Positions 8,579 through 19,398 are shown, counted from the stretch's first letter. The stretch is 61,865 nt of DNA from Nostoc sp. CCCryo 231-06 (GCA_023522315.1 JAHCSU010000241.1:1-61865), one strand, 5' to 3'. Translations and numbers: made by a program. The notes: generated by a model not told the origin, from the letters alone.

Positions 8579-9889
8579 TTATTTCACCATTCCTTCATAG
8601 CGCTGAGAGATGACATAAGTTTGGACTTGTTTGGCTGTCTCAATTGCCACACCAACTAAAATTAACAAAGAGGTAGCACCTATTCCCTGGAAAGTTTTCA
8701 CATTCAAAGCGCTTTCCACGGCGGTGGGGATAATAGCAACGAAGCCCAAAAATATTGCACCCAAAAAAGTGAGTCGGTTGGATACGCGTTCGATATACTC
8801 GCTAGTTGCCTTGCCGGGACGAATGCCAGGAATACTAGAACCCATTTTCTTCAAGTTCTGCGCCACATCTACTGGGTTGAGAATCAACGAAGAATAGAAG
8901 TAGCTGAAGAAAACGATCGAAATCATGTAGACCAAGGCATAGACCCAGGAGCTAGAACCGCCAGGACTCAAATAAGTGTTAACTATATTTGCCAATTCGA
9001 CATTTTTAGCAAAATTGGCTATTAGCAATGGCAAGCTGAGGATGGCAGCAGCAAAAATAATTGGCATCACGCCGCCTTGATTTAACCGCAGCGGCAGATA
9101 GCTACGCTGCTCTGCCAAAACTCTCCGACCGACTTGGCGACGAGCCGAAATAATTGGGATGCGGCGCATTCCTTCTTGCACAATCACAATACCAACAATT
9201 GTCGCTAGGAAAACTAAGAGCAGCACTATTACACGACCCACTGTTTCCCGACCGCCTACTTGCACCAAGTCGATGGTATCACCCAAAGCTTTTGGTAATG
9301 ACGCGACAATGTTGACAAAAATCAACAATGATGCTCCATTACCAATGCCACGTTCTGTAATCAGTTCTGATGCCCACATTACGAACATCGAACCAGCAGT
9401 CAGAGCGATCGCAGTTTCAGCTACGAAGATGGGCCCTGGCTTTAAGGCAAATTGCTGGAGGAATAATGCCGAAAAAGCTGTACTTTGAAGAATCGCCCAA
9501 ACTACAGTTACATAGCGGGTAATTTGCGATATTTTTCGCCGACCTGCTTCGCCTTCATTTTTCTGTAAATTTTCTAAAGATGGAATCGCTGCGGTGAGCA
9601 ATTGGATGATAATAGACGCATTAATGAAGGGCAAAATCCCTAAAGCAAAGACTCCCAAAGTCGAAAGTCCTCGCCCGGAAAATATATCCAATAAGCCGAA
9701 TATGGAATTATTGCCCGATATGGCTTCGGCAAATCTCGGTCTATCGATCCCTGGTACGGGCAAGAAGATGCCCAGGCGAACCAAAATTAAAATACCGACA
9801 GTGACAAGCAGCCTACCTCTGAGACCGGCTGCTTGTGCCATCTGCATAAAAGTTTCTTGAGCCGTTGGGGCTTTATCTCGACTGATCAT
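8579..9889 (-). CDS. secY: preprotein translocase subunit SecY
   Basis: A 436-residue integral membrane protein with the expected ten transmembrane helices; it is the pore of the Sec channel in plasma and thylakoid membranes. Conserved features: [10 protein letters not shown] after helix 1, [15 protein letters not shown] in the plug/helix 2 region, and QEGMRRIPI in a cytosolic loop. It lies between rplO and adk, the usual spc-operon position. Confidence 0.98.
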   Translation of the reverse strand: MISRDKAPTAQETFMQMAQAAGLRGRLLVTVGILILVRLGIFLPVPGIDRPRFAEAISGNNSIFGLLDIFSGRGLSTLGVFALGILPFINASIIIQLLTAAIPSLENLQKNEGEAGRRKISQITRYVTVVWAILQSTAFSALFLQQFALKPGPIFVAETAIALTAGSMFVMWASELITERGIGNGASLLIFVNIVASLPKALGDTIDLVQVGGRETVGRVIVLLLVFLATIVGIVIVQEGMRRIPIISARRQVGRRVLAEQRSYLPLRLNQGGVMPIIFAAAILSLPLLIANFAKNVELANIVNTYLSPGGSSSWVYALVYMISIVFFSYFYSSLILNPVDVAQNLKKMGSSIPGIRPGKATSEYIERVSNRLTFLGAIFLGFVAIIPTAVESALNVKTFQGIGATSLLILVGVAIETAKQVQTYVISQRYEGMVK

Positions 9890-9963
9890 AGAGTGCTACC
9901 TTTATTGTGAACCAGGCGCTGACAGCGAGTTGGCTTCCATTTAAGTGCGCTGTTCCGGCTCAC

Positions 9964-10407
9964 TCATAAGACTTCACAACTACCACCAGCTGCCTCAATT
10001 TTGCTACGAGCTGTACCTGTGAAAGCTGCCGCTTGTACCTTGAGCGGAGTGCTCAATTCCCCGTTACCTAAAATTTTCAATGGCCCCTTCACAGCAGTCA
10101 GGATACCTGCGGCTTTCAAGGAGGTCAAAGTTACTTCCGTATTAGCAGGAAGTGAGGCTAGCTTCTCTACATTAATCGTAGTGTAAATCTTCTGATTAAC
10201 AATCGGAAAGCCCTTCAGCTTAGGTAAGCGGCGGTACAATGGCTGTTGACCACCTTCAAAACCTGGTCGAGTCCCGCTACCAGAGCGAGACTTTTGACCA
10301 CGCATACCTAGACCAGCACTGGCACCTTGACCAGCAGAAATACCTCTGCCTACACGCTTCTTGCGTTTCTTTGAGCCTTTTTGGGGCTTAACATCATGGA
10401 GTCTCAT
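9964..10407 (-). CDS. rplO: 50S ribosomal protein L15
   Basis: A 147-residue protein with the N-terminal [20 protein letters not shown], the Gly-rich [20 protein letters not shown] and [14 protein letters not shown] signatures. The gene directly follows rpsE with no rpmD (L30) between them, as is usual in cyanobacteria. Confidence 0.97.
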   Translation of the reverse strand: MRLHDVKPQKGSKKRKKRVGRGISAGQGASAGLGMRGQKSRSGSGTRPGFEGGQQPLYRRLPKLKGFPIVNQKIYTTINVEKLASLPANTEVTLTSLKAAGILTAVKGPLKILGNGELSTPLKVQAAAFTGTARSKIEAAGGSCEVL

Positions 10408-10419
10408 AAGTTACCAAGT

Positions 10420-10507
10420 TGTCGTTTCTCATTTGTCATTTGTCATTTGTCATTTGTAGTTTGTCATTTGTTCAGAACAAAGGACTACTGACTAAGGACA
10501 AATGACT
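10420..10507. repeat. short tandem heptamer repeats
   Basis: Runs of GTCATTT followed by ACTAAGGACAAATGAC-type inverted units fill the rpsE-rplO spacer; fold-back pairing in the transcript is possible. Confidence 0.75.
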
Positions 10508-10509
10508 AG

Positions 10510-11037
10510 TTAGATGTAGAGATTTTCAATAGGAATACCGCGATCTTCGGCGACTTCAGAAAGAGTCCGCAGTGTAGATAAGGCATTGACTGCGGCTCTA
10601 GCATTATTGAGCGGATTGTTAGAGCCAAGTTGCTTGGCTAAGACGTTACGAACTCCTGCCAATTCCAGCACAGTCCGCACAGCACCACCAGCAATTACCC
10701 CAGTACCAGGTGAGGCTGGGCGCATCATCACCTTCGCACCGCCACCGACACCATCAATGGGATGGGGGATGGAGTTGGATTTAGTGATTGGGATATCAAT
10801 GAGGTGTTTTTTGCCGTCGGCTACGCCTTTCTTGACAGCACCAATTACATCTGAGGCTTTGCCTACTCCTACACCGACTTGACCGCGTTCGTTACCTACA
10901 ACAACGATCGCTCGGAAGCTGAGTTTTTTACCACCTTTGACGACCTTGCTCACGCGGCGGATTTGGATAACCCGCTCTTGCCAAGTAGTTTCTTCTTTTT
11001 TGGCACGCTTTGTTCTACTTTTACGCTCTGTTGCCAT
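10510..11037 (-). CDS. rpsE: 30S ribosomal protein S5
   Basis: A 175-residue protein with a basic N-terminal extension, the S5 double-stranded RNA-binding motif [20 protein letters not shown] and the C-terminal domain [20 protein letters not shown]5 contributes to decoding accuracy. Normal order after rplR, with a repeat-filled spacer. Confidence 0.97.
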   Translation of the reverse strand: MATERKSRTKRAKKEETTWQERVIQIRRVSKVVKGGKKLSFRAIVVVGNERGQVGVGVGKASDVIGAVKKGVADGKKHLIDIPITKSNSIPHPIDGVGGGAKVMMRPASPGTGVIAGGAVRTVLELAGVRNVLAKQLGSNNPLNNARAAVNALSTLRTLSEVAEDRGIPIENLYI

Positions 11038-11057
11038 AATTTATGCTCTGGTGAACG

Positions 11058-11130
11058 TCATTTGTCTTTTGTCATTTGTCATTTGTCTTTTGTCATTTGT
11101 CCAATGACTAATGACCAATGACCAATGACT
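11058..11130. repeat. short tandem heptamer repeats
   Basis: GTCATTT / GTCTTTT units followed by ATGACCA / ATGACTA units between rplR and rpsE. Confidence 0.75.
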
Positions 11131-11493
11131 TTAGAAATCTAAACCAGCTTCGCGTGCTGCATCAGCTAGTGCTTTCACACGACCATGATATAAGTTACCA
11201 CCGCGATCAAAGACTACTTTGGTGATGCCTTTTTCTAGCGATCGCACTGCGATCAACTTACCAACTTGCACCGATGCGTCGCGGTTTGCACCTGACGCTA
11301 AACTAGATTTCAAATCTGGTTCTAAAGTCGATGCTGCCACTATGGTTTGATGCTGACTATCATCAATTACCTGGGCATAAATATGCTCATTAGAACGGAA
11401 TACCGCTAAACGCGGACGTTCTGGGGAGCCAACAACTTTGCCACGAACGCGTCGATGACGACGGTTTTTTGATTCTCTACGAGTAAGTTTCAT
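11131..11493 (-). CDS. rplR: 50S ribosomal protein L18
   Basis: A 120-residue 5S rRNA-binding protein. [20 protein letters not shown] near the N-terminus, a central [11 protein letters not shown] strand and the C-terminal [20 protein letters not shown] are conserved. Only 2 bp separate it from rplF. Confidence 0.97.
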   Translation of the reverse strand: MKLTRRESKNRRHRRVRGKVVGSPERPRLAVFRSNEHIYAQVIDDSQHQTIVAASTLEPDLKSSLASGANRDASVQVGKLIAVRSLEKGITKVVFDRGGNLYHGRVKALADAAREAGLDF

Positions 11494-11495
11494 TT

Positions 11496-12044
11496 CTACT
11501 TCTTACCACCCTTACCAGTCTTACCAGCCTTACGTCTTACCACTTCACCTGCATAGCGAATGCCTTTACCTTTGTAAGGTTCAGGTGGACGAACGGCGCG
11601 AATTTTTGCGGCTGTGTTGCCTACGATTTCTTTGTCGTAGCCGCTGACAATCACGTTAGTGGTACCTTCGACTGCAAACTGAATTCCTTCTGGTGGTTCA
11701 ATTTGCACCTGATGGCTGTAACCCATGTTTAAAACTAGGTTACGCCCTTGAAGTTGTGCCCTGTAACCAACACCTTGAATTTCTAAACGGCGCTGAAAAC
11801 CTTGGGAAACTCCCTCGACCATGTTGGCAACTAAAGTGCGGCTCAAGCCGTGGAGTTGCTTCGATGTCCGAGTTTCATCCCGACGATTTACGTGTAATAT
11901 TTCACCCTCTTGAGAGAGTGAGACATTATCTCTGAGAGTGCGAGAAAGTTCTCCTTTCGGCCCTTTCACGACAATATTCGTACCATCGATCGCCACTTGA
12001 ACTTTGGCGGGAATAGTAATTGGACGTTTACCAATACGAGACAT
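11496..12044 (-). CDS. rplF: 50S ribosomal protein L6
   Basis: A 182-residue protein with two repeated L6 domains: [17 protein letters not shown] at the start and the C-terminal signature [20 protein letters not shown]. It binds 23S rRNA near the GTPase centre. A repeat-filled spacer separates it from rpsH. Confidence 0.97.
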   Translation of the reverse strand: MSRIGKRPITIPAKVQVAIDGTNIVVKGPKGELSRTLRDNVSLSQEGEILHVNRRDETRTSKQLHGLSRTLVANMVEGVSQGFQRRLEIQGVGYRAQLQGRNLVLNMGYSHQVQIEPPEGIQFAVEGTTNVIVSGYDKEIVGNTAAKIRAVRPPEPYKGKGIRYAGEVVRRKAGKTGKGGKK

Positions 12045-12048
12045 TACT

Positions 12049-12124
12049 TTTTGTCCTTTGTTATTTGTCCTTTGTTATTTGTCCTTTGTCTTTCACTAAT
12101 GACAAATGACAAATGACCAATGAC
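12049..12124. repeat. short tandem heptamer repeats
   Basis: GTCCTTT / GTTATTT units followed by ATGACAA / ATGACCA units between rpsH and rplF. Confidence 0.75.
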
Positions 12125-12525
12125 TACCAAACGTAACAAAGCACTTCGCCACCCAAGTTCTGACGACGCGCTTCGCGGTCAGTCATAATCCCACTGGATG
12201 TAGAAATAATGGCAATGCCAATACCGCCTAGTACTCTTGGTAATTCTTTTCTATTGGAGTAAACACGCAAGCCTGGCTTACTCACTCGCTTTAAGGCGGT
12301 GATTAGAGGCTGACGATTCTTACCTTTATATTTCAGGGAAATCACTAGGTTGTGTTTTACCCCTTCTTCTGCTTCTTCGATTTCAGCAATAAAGCCTTCC
12401 TCCCGTAGCACTTTGGCAATGCTGCGGGTCATTTTTGTAGCTGGCACTTGTGTAGTTTGATGCCGCGCCAGGTTGGCATTGCGGATGCGCGTCAGCATAT
12501 CTGCAATTGTGTCGTTAGCCGCCAT
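12124..12525 (-). CDS. rpsH: 30S ribosomal protein S8
   Basis: A 133-residue protein starting [20 protein letters not shown], with the C-terminal S8 signature [20 protein letters not shown] and the terminal GEVLCYVW. In other bacteria S8 represses the spc operon. No rpsN (S14) gene lies between it and rplE. Confidence 0.97.
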   Translation of the reverse strand: MAANDTIADMLTRIRNANLARHQTTQVPATKMTRSIAKVLREEGFIAEIEEAEEGVKHNLVISLKYKGKNRQPLITALKRVSKPGLRVYSNRKELPRVLGGIGIAIISTSSGIMTDREARRQNLGGEVLCYVW

Positions 12526-12545
12526 CGTTCCCTCTATAGATGAAC

Positions 12546-13094
12546 TTACTGATCGCGAAAGGGCATTCCTAATTCTTTAAGTAAGGCGCGACCCTCTTCG
12601 TCGTTTTTTGCTGTGGTGATGATGGAAATATCCATCCCACGCACTTGATCAACGCTGTCGTATTCGACTTCTGGAAAAATTAGCTGTTCTCTCACACCCA
12701 GAGTATAGTTACCCCGTCCGTCAAAGCTTTTAGGGCTAACGCCACGAAAATCTCGAATTCTAGGCAGTGATAGGCTAACCAGCCGATCGAAAAAGGCATA
12801 CATCCGTTCGGCTCTGAGAGTAACCATGATGCCCACAGGCATACCTTGACGAATCTTAAAGCCAGCGATCGCCTTTTTCGCCCGCGTTACCACTGGTTTT
12901 TGACCGGTGACGAGCGCAATTTCGTTGATGGATGCTTCCAACGACTTCGCATTTTGAGCTGCTTCACCCAAACCTCGGTTAATAGTAACCTTTACCAACT
13001 TCGGTACTTGATGAACGTTGGTATATTGAAACTGATTAATCAGTTTGGGGACGATTGTCTCTTGATATAAGGTTTTGAGTCTTGTTGTCGCCAT
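12546..13094 (-). CDS. rplE: 50S ribosomal protein L5
   Basis: A 182-residue 5S rRNA-binding protein. Conserved [37 protein letters not shown] and [20 protein letters not shown] are present. The usual S14 neighbour is missing downstream; rpsH follows after 20 bp. Confidence 0.97.
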   Translation of the reverse strand: MATTRLKTLYQETIVPKLINQFQYTNVHQVPKLVKVTINRGLGEAAQNAKSLEASINEIALVTGQKPVVTRAKKAIAGFKIRQGMPVGIMVTLRAERMYAFFDRLVSLSLPRIRDFRGVSPKSFDGRGNYTLGVREQLIFPEVEYDSVDQVRGMDISIITTAKNDEEGRALLKELGMPFRDQ

Positions 13095-13137
13095 AGTTTT
13101 TTGTCCTGATATCCCTGGGCTTGGTCAGGGAACAAAG

Positions 13138-13204
13138 TTACGAGTTATGAGTTATGGGTTATGAGTTAAATTTAATTCCTAACTCTTAATTCCTAACTTC
13201 TAAC
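13138..13204. repeat. AGTTATG / TAACTCC heptamer repeats
   Basis: A second heptamer family, GAGTTAT followed by inverted TAACTCT / CTAACTT units, fills most of the rplX-rplE spacer. Confidence 0.65.
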
Positions 13205-13557
13205 TATTTATCCAGAATCTCGCCAGTTTTTTTAAGTTTCCTGACTTTTTTGCCTTCTGAGGTAAAGGTATAACAAACACGACTAGCAACGTTTTGTTTG
13301 GTGGAATAAAGCATCACGTTGGAGCTATGAATCGGGAATTCTTGGGTGATAATCCGCCCTGATTCCCCTTCTTGCTGGGGTTTGACGTGCTTGGTTTTAA
13401 TGTTGACACCTTTGACGATGACTTTACTCAGTTGGGGAAGTGCCTGGATAATTTCACCAATTTTTCCTTTGTCTTTGCCGGCAATCACTTGTACGGTGTC
13501 GCCAGTTTTAACATGCATTTTGTGGAATACTTTGGGCGTACCCTGTTTGGTTGCCAT
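13204..13557 (-). CDS. rplX: 50S ribosomal protein L24
   Basis: A 117-residue protein with the KOW motif [18 protein letters not shown] near residue 17 and [21 protein letters not shown]24 starts 50S assembly. Its ATG overlaps the rplN stop by one base (TAATG), indicating coupled translation. Confidence 0.97.
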   Translation of the reverse strand: MATKQGTPKVFHKMHVKTGDTVQVIAGKDKGKIGEIIQALPQLSKVIVKGVNIKTKHVKPQQEGESGRIITQEFPIHSSNVMLYSTKQNVASRVCYTFTSEGKKVRKLKKTGEILDK

Positions 13558-13925
13558 TAAAGCACCTCCGGAGCCAGAGAAACAATTTTGGTAAAGTTTT
13601 TATCGCGCAGTTCCCGTGCAACTGGGCCAAAAACCCGTGTGCCTCTAGGATTACCGTCTTTGTTGATGATCACAGCGGCGTTATCATCAAAGCGAATGCT
13701 CATGCCGCTGTCACGAGATACAGCTTTACGAGTGCGGACAATTACTGCTTCCACGACATCAGACTTTTTTACAGCCATGTTGGGTGTAGCATCTTTGACA
13801 ACGGCGATAATTTTATCGCCGATAAAACCATAACGGCGGTTGCCTCCACCTAAGATGCGGATGCACATTAGTTTACGAGCACCGCTATTATCTGCAACAT
13901 TCAGGTAAGTCTGGGGTTGAATCAC
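13557..13925 (-). CDS. rplN: 50S ribosomal protein L14
   Basis: A 122-residue protein of exact family length, starting [20 protein letters not shown], with [20 protein letters not shown] and the terminal [17 protein letters not shown]14 lies at the subunit interface. It is coupled to rplX by a one-base overlap. Confidence 0.98.
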   Translation of the reverse strand: MIQPQTYLNVADNSGARKLMCIRILGGGNRRYGFIGDKIIAVVKDATPNMAVKKSDVVEAVIVRTRKAVSRDSGMSIRFDDNAAVIINKDGNPRGTRVFGPVARELRDKNFTKIVSLAPEVL

Positions 13926-13971
13926 AATTATTCTCCCTTGTGATGTTGTTAGTTTCTAACAACGATGAGGT

Positions 13972-14220
13972 TTAAGTAGGTTTGACGTTCAGGACTTCTG
14001 TGATTTTCCAGCGCTTGGTTTTGCTCAGGGGTCTAGTTTCCTGAATGCGAACGCGATCGCCTACTTTACACTTATTTTCTTCGTCGTGAACTTTATATCG
14101 TTGGGTGTTAACCACAATTTTGCCGTACTTGGGGTGAGGAGCGCGGTTTTCTATGGCAACTACCACAGTTTTTTGCATTTTATCGCTCACTACCAAGCCA
14201 ACTCGTTCTTTAACTGCCAT
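13972..14220 (-). CDS. rpsQ: 30S ribosomal protein S17
   Basis: An 82-residue OB-fold protein: [20 protein letters not shown] at the start and the S17 signature [20 protein letters not shown] in the second half. It follows rpmC by 6 bp. Confidence 0.97.
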   Translation of the reverse strand: MAVKERVGLVVSDKMQKTVVVAIENRAPHPKYGKIVVNTQRYKVHDEENKCKVGDRVRIQETRPLSKTKRWKITEVLNVKPT

Positions 14221-14226
14221 AATCTC

Positions 14227-14454
14227 CTACTTTTGTTCTTTAGCCAATTGACTTGCTGCCCGTTTGCGTTCTGTCTCTATTGTCAGCAATTGGGCTAGGC
14301 GGTGTCGGATTTGTCTGAACTGGTGAGGCTTTTCTAATTGTCTTGTAGCTTTTTGCAAGCGCAACTGAAATAGTTGTCTTTTAATAGCGACAATTTCATC
14401 AGAGAGCTTCTCATCACTTAATTCTCTAGCTTCTGAAATCTTGGGAAGAGGCAT
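14227..14454 (-). CDS. rpmC: 50S ribosomal protein L29
   Basis: A 75-residue helical hairpin protein (MPLPKISEARELSDEKLSDE at the start; KPHQFRQIRHRLAQLLTIE later). L29 lies near the exit tunnel and is part of the trigger-factor docking site with L23. It is 3 bp after rplP. Confidence 0.96.
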   Translation of the reverse strand: MPLPKISEARELSDEKLSDEIVAIKRQLFQLRLQKATRQLEKPHQFRQIRHRLAQLLTIETERKRAASQLAKEQK

Positions 14455-14457
14455 AAG

Positions 14458-14883
14458 CTACTCCTGCTCCTGTGGTTGAGAGCGCACAATAAACTTGGTT
14501 TTTATAGGCAGTTTAAATGAAGCTAAACGCATAGCTTCACGGGCGATTTCTTCCGTCACTCCACCGATTTCAAACAAAATCCGTCCTGGCTTGACTACCG
14601 CTACCCAAAACTCTGGATTACCTTTACCGGAACCCATCCGGGTTTCAGCAGGACGCATGGTTACAGGTTTATCAGGGAAAATCCGAATCCAGATTTGTCC
14701 ACCCCGACGAATATAACGAGTCATTGCCCGACGAGAAGCCTCGATTTGCCGGGAGGTAATCCAAGCAGGTTCTTGCGCTTGGAGTGCAAAATCACCGAAG
14801 TTGAGGGTGCTACCACGGGTGGCTAGTCCCTCCATCCGTCCGCGCTGTTGTTTGCGGAATTTAGTTCTTCTAGGGCTTAACAT
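14458..14883 (-). CDS. rplP: 50S ribosomal protein L16
   Basis: A 141-residue protein starting [19 protein letters not shown], with the L16 signatures [20 protein letters not shown] and [20 protein letters not shown]. It helps form the A site of the 50S subunit. Tight spacing to rpmC. Confidence 0.98.
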   Translation of the reverse strand: MLSPRRTKFRKQQRGRMEGLATRGSTLNFGDFALQAQEPAWITSRQIEASRRAMTRYIRRGGQIWIRIFPDKPVTMRPAETRMGSGKGNPEFWVAVVKPGRILFEIGGVTEEIAREAMRLASFKLPIKTKFIVRSQPQEQE

Positions 14884-14886
14884 GGT

Positions 14887-14982
14887 TTGTTACTTGTCAT
14901 TTGTCATTTGTCCTACCCTACGGGAAGCCGCCAAAGGGCGTCTATGTCATTTGTCATCTGCCATTTACTAATGACTAATGAC
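14887..14982. repeat. heptamer repeats interrupted by a second repeat family
   Basis: GTCATTT units are split by a GC-rich element, CTACGGGAAGCCGCCAAAGG and a few more bases (about 14917-14945), then resume. The insertion of one repeat family inside another gives their relative age. Confidence 0.7.
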
Positions 14983-14985
14983 GAT

Positions 14986-15765
14986 TTATCCTTCATTTGA
15001 GCGGTCTTCAAATTGCTGGCGACGACGTTGTTGTTGACGGCGACGGGGTTCACGATCGCGATCGCCACGATCACGGGGATCACGGCTTGCAGGTGGTAGC
15101 GGGGCTGGTTCCTGTCCAGGAATAATTTCTCCCTTAAACACCCATACTTTGATGCCCAAAATGCCGTAAACCGTTTTTGCCGTGCAATAAGAGTAGTCAA
15201 TGTCAGCCCGTAAGGTATGTAAAGGTACTCTACCTTCACGAGTCCACTCTGTCCGGGCAATTTCTGCACCGTTGAGCCGCCCGCTGACTTGGATTTTAAT
15301 ACCTTGGACACCAGCGCGTTGGGCACGCTGAATCGATTGCCGCACTACCCGCCGAAAGGAAACCCGGCGTTCCAATTGTTGAGCAATGTATTCGGCAATT
15401 AGGTAGGCATCAGCATCAACTCGTTGGACTTCAACTACGTTAATGCGAATTTGGCGATTACTACCCAACAGTCCTTGGAGTCCGGTACGCAAGGATTCGA
15501 TGCCTTGCCCACCACGTCCCACTACTACACCGGGTCTAGCTGTGCGTACTTCTAAGTCGATTTGGTCGGCTTTGCGCTCAATCCGCACCTCAGAAATTCC
15601 GGCGTTGTTTTGAGCAAGTCTACCCAGCTTTTGTTCTATGTATTGACGGAGCTTGTAGTCTTCTTGTAAAAGTTCTGGATAACGATCAGGAACAGCAAAC
15701 CAACGGGATTGATGTTCATGTGTAATACCCAGGCGAAAACCAACTGGATGAATCTTCTGTCCCAC
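14986..15765 (-). CDS. rpsC: 30S ribosomal protein S3
   Basis: A 259-residue protein starting [20 protein letters not shown]. The type-2 KH domain carries [20 protein letters not shown]; the C-terminal domain has [21 protein letters not shown] long tail of Pro, Arg, Asp and Gln (about residues 213-259) follows the conserved fold and is probably disordered. S3 lines the mRNA entry channel. Confidence 0.98.
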   Translation of the reverse strand: MGQKIHPVGFRLGITHEHQSRWFAVPDRYPELLQEDYKLRQYIEQKLGRLAQNNAGISEVRIERKADQIDLEVRTARPGVVVGRGGQGIESLRTGLQGLLGSNRQIRINVVEVQRVDADAYLIAEYIAQQLERRVSFRRVVRQSIQRAQRAGVQGIKIQVSGRLNGAEIARTEWTREGRVPLHTLRADIDYSYCTAKTVYGILGIKVWVFKGEIIPGQEPAPLPPASRDPRDRGDRDREPRRRQQQRRRQQFEDRSNEG

Positions 15766-15819
15766 GAATGCTTCCTCTAAAATTTCTTACTTTACGCAAT
15801 TTATTCGTGTAAAAAAAGC

Positions 15820-16176
15820 TTATTTTTCTGGGGCGGCTGCAACAGCCACAGTAATATGACACGTCGGTTTGCGAATTTGGTAAGCTCGACCTTGCGCTCT
15901 TGGTTGGAACCGCTTCAACGGCGGCCCTTGATCAGCATAAGCTTGAGTAATCACTAGTTGAGTCCGATCTAACCCAGCGTTGTGTTCAGCATTGGCAGCA
16001 GCGCTTCTGAGAACCTTCAATATGGGTTCAGTGGCGCGATAGGGCATGAATTCCAGGATGATTAACGCTTCTCGGTACGATCGCCCCCGGATTTGATCGA
16101 GTACCCGACGCACTTTGTAGGCCGAGATGCGGATAAAACGAGCGATCGCTTTTACTTCAGTAGTATTAGTAGCCAT
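15820..16176 (-). CDS. rplV: 50S ribosomal protein L22
   Basis: A 118-residue protein if it starts at ATG 16176 ([20 protein letters not shown]). A GGAG Shine-Dalgarno lies about 8 nt upstream. The open frame reaches 16197 only because the heptamer repeat is stop-free. The L22 signature near the C-terminus ([20 protein letters not shown]) is intact. It lines the exit tunnel. Confidence 0.96.
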   Translation of the reverse strand: MATNTTEVKAIARFIRISAYKVRRVLDQIRGRSYREALIILEFMPYRATEPILKVLRSAAANAEHNAGLDRTQLVITQAYADQGPPLKRFQPRAQGRAYQIRKPTCHITVAVAAAPEK

Positions 16177-16183
16177 AATTTTC

Positions 16184-16256
16184 TCCATTTTTGTCATTTG
16201 TCATTTGTCATTTGTCACTTGTCTTTAGCTAATGACTAATGACTAATAACTAATGA
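16184..16256. repeat. short tandem heptamer repeats
   Basis: GTCATTT units followed by ACTAATGACTAAT units between rpsS and rplV. In the sense strand of rplV they encode the in-frame run-in MTKMEKI, which is probably not translated. Confidence 0.75.
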
Positions 16257-16535
16257 CTACCTACCCGCTTTTTTGTCGCTTTTTCCATGACCCCTGTAGG
16301 TGCGTGTCGGGGCGAATTCACCCAACTTGTGTCCTACCATCTGTTCATTCACAAAAACTGGAACGTGTTGGCGTCCGTTGTGAACAGCTATGGTATGACC
16401 TACCATTAGAGGCAAAATTGTCGAAGCTCTTGACCAAGTTTTAATAACTTCTTTTCTGTTGTTGTCGTTGAGCTTTTCAATTTTCTTTAGAAGATGATCC
16501 GCAACGAAAGGACCTTTTTTTAGAGAACGACCCAT
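16257..16535 (-). CDS. rpsS: 30S ribosomal protein S19
   Basis: A 92-residue protein of exact family length, starting [20 protein letters not shown], with the signature [20 protein letters not shown] at the C-terminus. It binds the 30S head with S13. Confidence 0.98.
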   Translation of the reverse strand: MGRSLKKGPFVADHLLKKIEKLNDNNRKEVIKTWSRASTILPLMVGHTIAVHNGRQHVPVFVNEQMVGHKLGEFAPTRTYRGHGKSDKKAGR

Positions 16536-16551
16536 AGTTCAATTTTGGATT

Positions 16552-16634
16552 TAGGATTTAGGAATTAGAAGTGAGGAGTGAGGAATTAGGAGTTAGATTT
16601 TACTCTCAACTTATAACTCTTAACTCCTAACTCT
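16552..16634. repeat. TTAGGAG / CTAACTC heptamer repeats
   Basis: GGATTTAGGATTTAGGAATT then inverted TAACTCTTAACTCC units fill the rplB-rpsS spacer. Confidence 0.65.
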
Positions 16635-17498
16635 TTAAGACTCACGACCACCGCGACCGCGTTTGGAAGACTTACGACGACGACGCACAATCAATTTGCT
16701 GCTAAGTTTCTTGCGATTGCGTGTCTTCGCGCCCAATGTGGGTTTACCCCAAGGTGTAACAGGCCCCGATCTACCGATAGGCGCTCTACCTTCACCACCA
16801 CCATGTGGGTGATCCACTGGGTTCATGACGCTACCTCTAACCTTAGGACGGCGACCTTTCCAGCGATTTCGTCCTGCTTTACCTGCGCTCAGGTTTCTCG
16901 CATCGGTGTTGCCTACTTGCCCAATGGTGGCGTAGCATTCGCGCCGAATTAACCGGACTTCTCCTGAAGGCAACTTGAGAGTTACATAATCACCTTCTTT
17001 TGCCACAACTTGAGCGCTAGCACCAGCAGCACGCACGATTTGACCACCTTTCCCAGGAGTCATTTCTACGTTGTGAACACCAGTACCCAAGGGAATCCTT
17101 GATAGAGGTAAAGCATTACCATCTTCAAAGGGAGATTCAGGCCCAGAAATAATTATTGTTCCAACTTTCAACCCGTTGGGATGAAGAATGTACCGTTTTT
17201 CGCCATCTTGGTAATACAAAAGGGCAATTCTGGCATTACGGTTTGGATCGTATTCAATTGCTGCGACTTTGGCAGGAATATTATGTTTATCCCTTTTAAA
17301 ATCGATGATCCGGTAAAGTTGTTTGTGTCCGCCACCCCGGCGACGACTGGTAATCCGCCCGGTATTATTCCGACCTTTGGCGCGATGCTTTGAGGTAGTT
17401 AGGGATTTTTCTGGCTCGGTTTTTGTGATTTCCGCAAAGTCAGAAACTGTAACCTGGCGAGTGCTGGGGGTATAAGGGCGATAAGAACGGGTACCCAT
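16635..17498 (-). CDS. rplB: 50S ribosomal protein L2
   Basis: A 287-residue protein of normal length. The peptidyl-transferase-region signature [20 protein letters not shown] is intact, including the conserved His. N-terminal [16 protein letters not shown] and the central [16 protein letters not shown] also match. L2 is essential for subunit joining. Confidence 0.98.
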   Translation of the reverse strand: MGTRSYRPYTPSTRQVTVSDFAEITKTEPEKSLTTSKHRAKGRNNTGRITSRRRGGGHKQLYRIIDFKRDKHNIPAKVAAIEYDPNRNARIALLYYQDGEKRYILHPNGLKVGTIIISGPESPFEDGNALPLSRIPLGTGVHNVEMTPGKGGQIVRAAGASAQVVAKEGDYVTLKLPSGEVRLIRRECYATIGQVGNTDARNLSAGKAGRNRWKGRRPKVRGSVMNPVDHPHGGGEGRAPIGRSGPVTPWGKPTLGAKTRNRKKLSSKLIVRRRRKSSKRGRGGRES

Positions 17499-17621
17499 AT
17501 TTTTAAATGCTGAGTGCTGTTAGCGGTAGCGGGACATTTCGCCCGTGCTGAGTACTGAGTGTTGAATGTTGAGTTTTGAGTTTAGTAACTCTTAACTCCT
17601 AACTCCTAACTCATAACTTTG

Positions 17622-17936
17622 TTAAACTTCTGGGAATAGGACTTGTCTAATCTTGTCTTCATCCCCAGGTGCGACGGTAACAATGGCTCGCTTATATTGG
17701 GGCTTATAACCAATAAATTTACCAACGCGCCGCTTTTTACGCGGTGGTAGGATGGTGTTGACTTTTACAACTTTGACCTGAAACAAGTCTTCGATCGCAG
17801 CCTTTATTTCTGGCTTAGATGCCTTTGGAATTACTTCAAAGGTGTACTTATTCTGTTCCATCAAGATAGTCGCTTTCTCGGTGACGATTGGGCGACGCAC
17901 TAAGTCGGCAAGGTCACGGGGGTCAAAGCTAGGCAC
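17622..17936 (-). CDS. rplW: 50S ribosomal protein L23
   Basis: A 104-residue protein. Its start is GTG at 17936, giving [20 protein letters not shown], and overlaps the rplD stop region by 8 bp. The conserved [20 protein letters not shown] core is followed by [21 protein letters not shown]23 is the main docking site for trigger factor and SRP at the exit tunnel. Confidence 0.97.
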   Translation of the reverse strand: MPSFDPRDLADLVRRPIVTEKATILMEQNKYTFEVIPKASKPEIKAAIEDLFQVKVVKVNTILPPRKKRRVGKFIGYKPQYKRAIVTVAPGDEDKIRQVLFPEV

Positions 17937-18567
17937 TGTAGACCTCCTGAATTTTTTCTAGGGCTGATGCCGTAACTACAATTTTGTCAGCGTGCAGTAA
18001 ATCAAAAACATTTAACTGGTCGGCTGCAATTAGTTTTAAATTTTCAATGTTGCGGGCTGACAAATAAACGTTATCTGTATCCGCAATTTCAGACAAAATT
18101 AACAGTGCCTTGCTTTCTGGAACTACTCCCCAACGCGCAAGCGCTGCCACTAAGTCTTTTGTCTTTGGGCGAGATAGCTCGGTGCTAAATTCTTCTACTA
18201 CGATCAAATCCTCAATGCGGCTGACAAATGCTGTCCGCAGTGCTAAACGTCGCTCTTTGCGGTTCAACTTGAGGTTGAAGTCTCTGGGCTTTGGCCCAAA
18301 GATGACACCACCACCACGCCACAGTGGCGAACGAATAGACCCTGCACGAGCGCGACCAGTACCTTTTTGTCTCCAAGGTTTACGGCCACCGCCTCTGACT
18401 TCAGCACGAGTTTTTGTACTGGCATTTCCTTGACGAGCATTAGTCAATTGCCGTACTAAGGCGCGGTGCACAATATGAGACGCTGTTTCTTCCTTGGCAA
18501 CGCGCAACTCGAAGGTCGTCTCGCCGACCTGTTCTCCTTGCCAATTTTTAACTACGCTTTCAACCAT
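17929..18567 (-). CDS. rplD: 50S ribosomal protein L4
   Basis: A 212-residue protein starting [20 protein letters not shown] at ATG 18567. The open frame extends ten codons further upstream ([10 protein letters not shown]), but those are translated heptamer repeat and are unlikely to be native. The L4 signature [20 protein letters not shown] is present. In gamma-proteobacteria L4 represses the S10 operon; whether it does so here is unknown. Confidence 0.96.
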   Translation of the reverse strand: MVESVVKNWQGEQVGETTFELRVAKEETASHIVHRALVRQLTNARQGNASTKTRAEVRGGGRKPWRQKGTGRARAGSIRSPLWRGGGVIFGPKPRDFNLKLNRKERRLALRTAFVSRIEDLIVVEEFSTELSRPKTKDLVAALARWGVVPESKALLILSEIADTDNVYLSARNIENLKLIAADQLNVFDLLHADKIVVTASALEKIQEVYSA

Positions 18568-18664
18568 CTTTGTTATTTGTCCTTTGTCATTGGTCATTGG
18601 TCATTTGTCGTTTGCCATTTGTCCTTAGCCAATGACTAATGACTAATGACTCTTGACTAATGAC
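18568..18664. repeat. short tandem heptamer repeats
   Basis: GTCATTG / GTCATTT units followed by ATGACTA units in the rplC-rplD spacer; they create a spurious in-frame N-terminal extension of L4. Confidence 0.75.
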
Positions 18665-18670
18665 TTTTGA

Positions 18671-19303
18671 CTATCCCACTATTTTTGCAGGCACGATACT
18701 TACTAGAGCGCCCGGTTTACCAGGAATTGCTCCTTTAATAAGCAATAAGTTGCGTTCTGCATCAACTCGCACTATGGTCAGCTTACGGATTGTGATACGT
18801 TTCCCACCTAAACGCCCTGCCATCCGCTTACCTGGATAGACACGACCTGGTGTTGTACCAGCACCAATAGAACCCGGCGCTCTGTGGTTTTTGGAACCGT
18901 GGGACATGGGCCCACGACCAAAGTTGTTGCGCTTCTGGTTTCCTGCAAAACCACGACCGATGCTTGTGCCGACTACATCGACAATTTGACCCGCACTAAA
19001 AATATCTGCTTTAATCTCTTGACCTAAAGCATAATCACTAGAACTATCGATGTGATATTCATTTAGGTGACGCAATGCTGGGGCAGATGATTTAGCTAAA
19101 TGACCCAGTAGTGGTCTGTTCAGTGCCTTTGGTTTAACTTCGCCATAACCAACTTGAATGGCAAAGTAACCGTCGGTTTGTTTCGTTTTAACTTGTGTAA
19201 CGGTGCATGGCCCTGCTTGAATGACAGTTACAGGAATAGCTACTCCTGCTTCGTCAAATATTTGGGTCATGCCCAGCTTGGTGCCGAGAATACCTACAGA
19301 CAC
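18671..19303 (-). CDS. rplC: 50S ribosomal protein L3
   Basis: A 210-residue protein, the first gene of the cluster in transcription order. It starts with GTG at 19303 ([20 protein letters not shown]) after an AAGGAG Shine-Dalgarno. The L3 signature [20 protein letters not shown] and [16 protein letters not shown] are present. rpsJ is not upstream; instead there is almost 1 kb of non-coding, structured sequence. Confidence 0.98.
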   Translation of the reverse strand: MSVGILGTKLGMTQIFDEAGVAIPVTVIQAGPCTVTQVKTKQTDGYFAIQVGYGEVKPKALNRPLLGHLAKSSAPALRHLNEYHIDSSSDYALGQEIKADIFSAGQIVDVVGTSIGRGFAGNQKRNNFGRGPMSHGSKNHRAPGSIGAGTTPGRVYPGKRMAGRLGGKRITIRKLTIVRVDAERNLLLIKGAIPGKPGALVSIVPAKIVG

Positions 19304-19398
19304 AGTAACTGGTTCTCCTTTCTACTTGCTGACCTTGGAATTGGACTCTAGAGGACACGCTTTGTACGCATCAGTTTAGGCTGGGTTAGCCTGCGAAA

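Noticed and set aside
12526-12545. rpsN (S14) between rplE and rpsH, and rpmD (L30) between rpsE and rplO
   Set aside because: The spacers are too short or hold only repeats; cyanobacteria normally lack both at these places.
14913-15326. 137-residue minus-strand ORF overlapping rpsC
   Set aside because: It lies in another frame of rpsC and runs into heptamer repeats; the sequence has no family resemblance.
18568-18597. Longer L4 starting [10 protein letters not shown]
   Set aside because: The ten extra codons are translated heptamer repeat; the family's usual start is the next Met.
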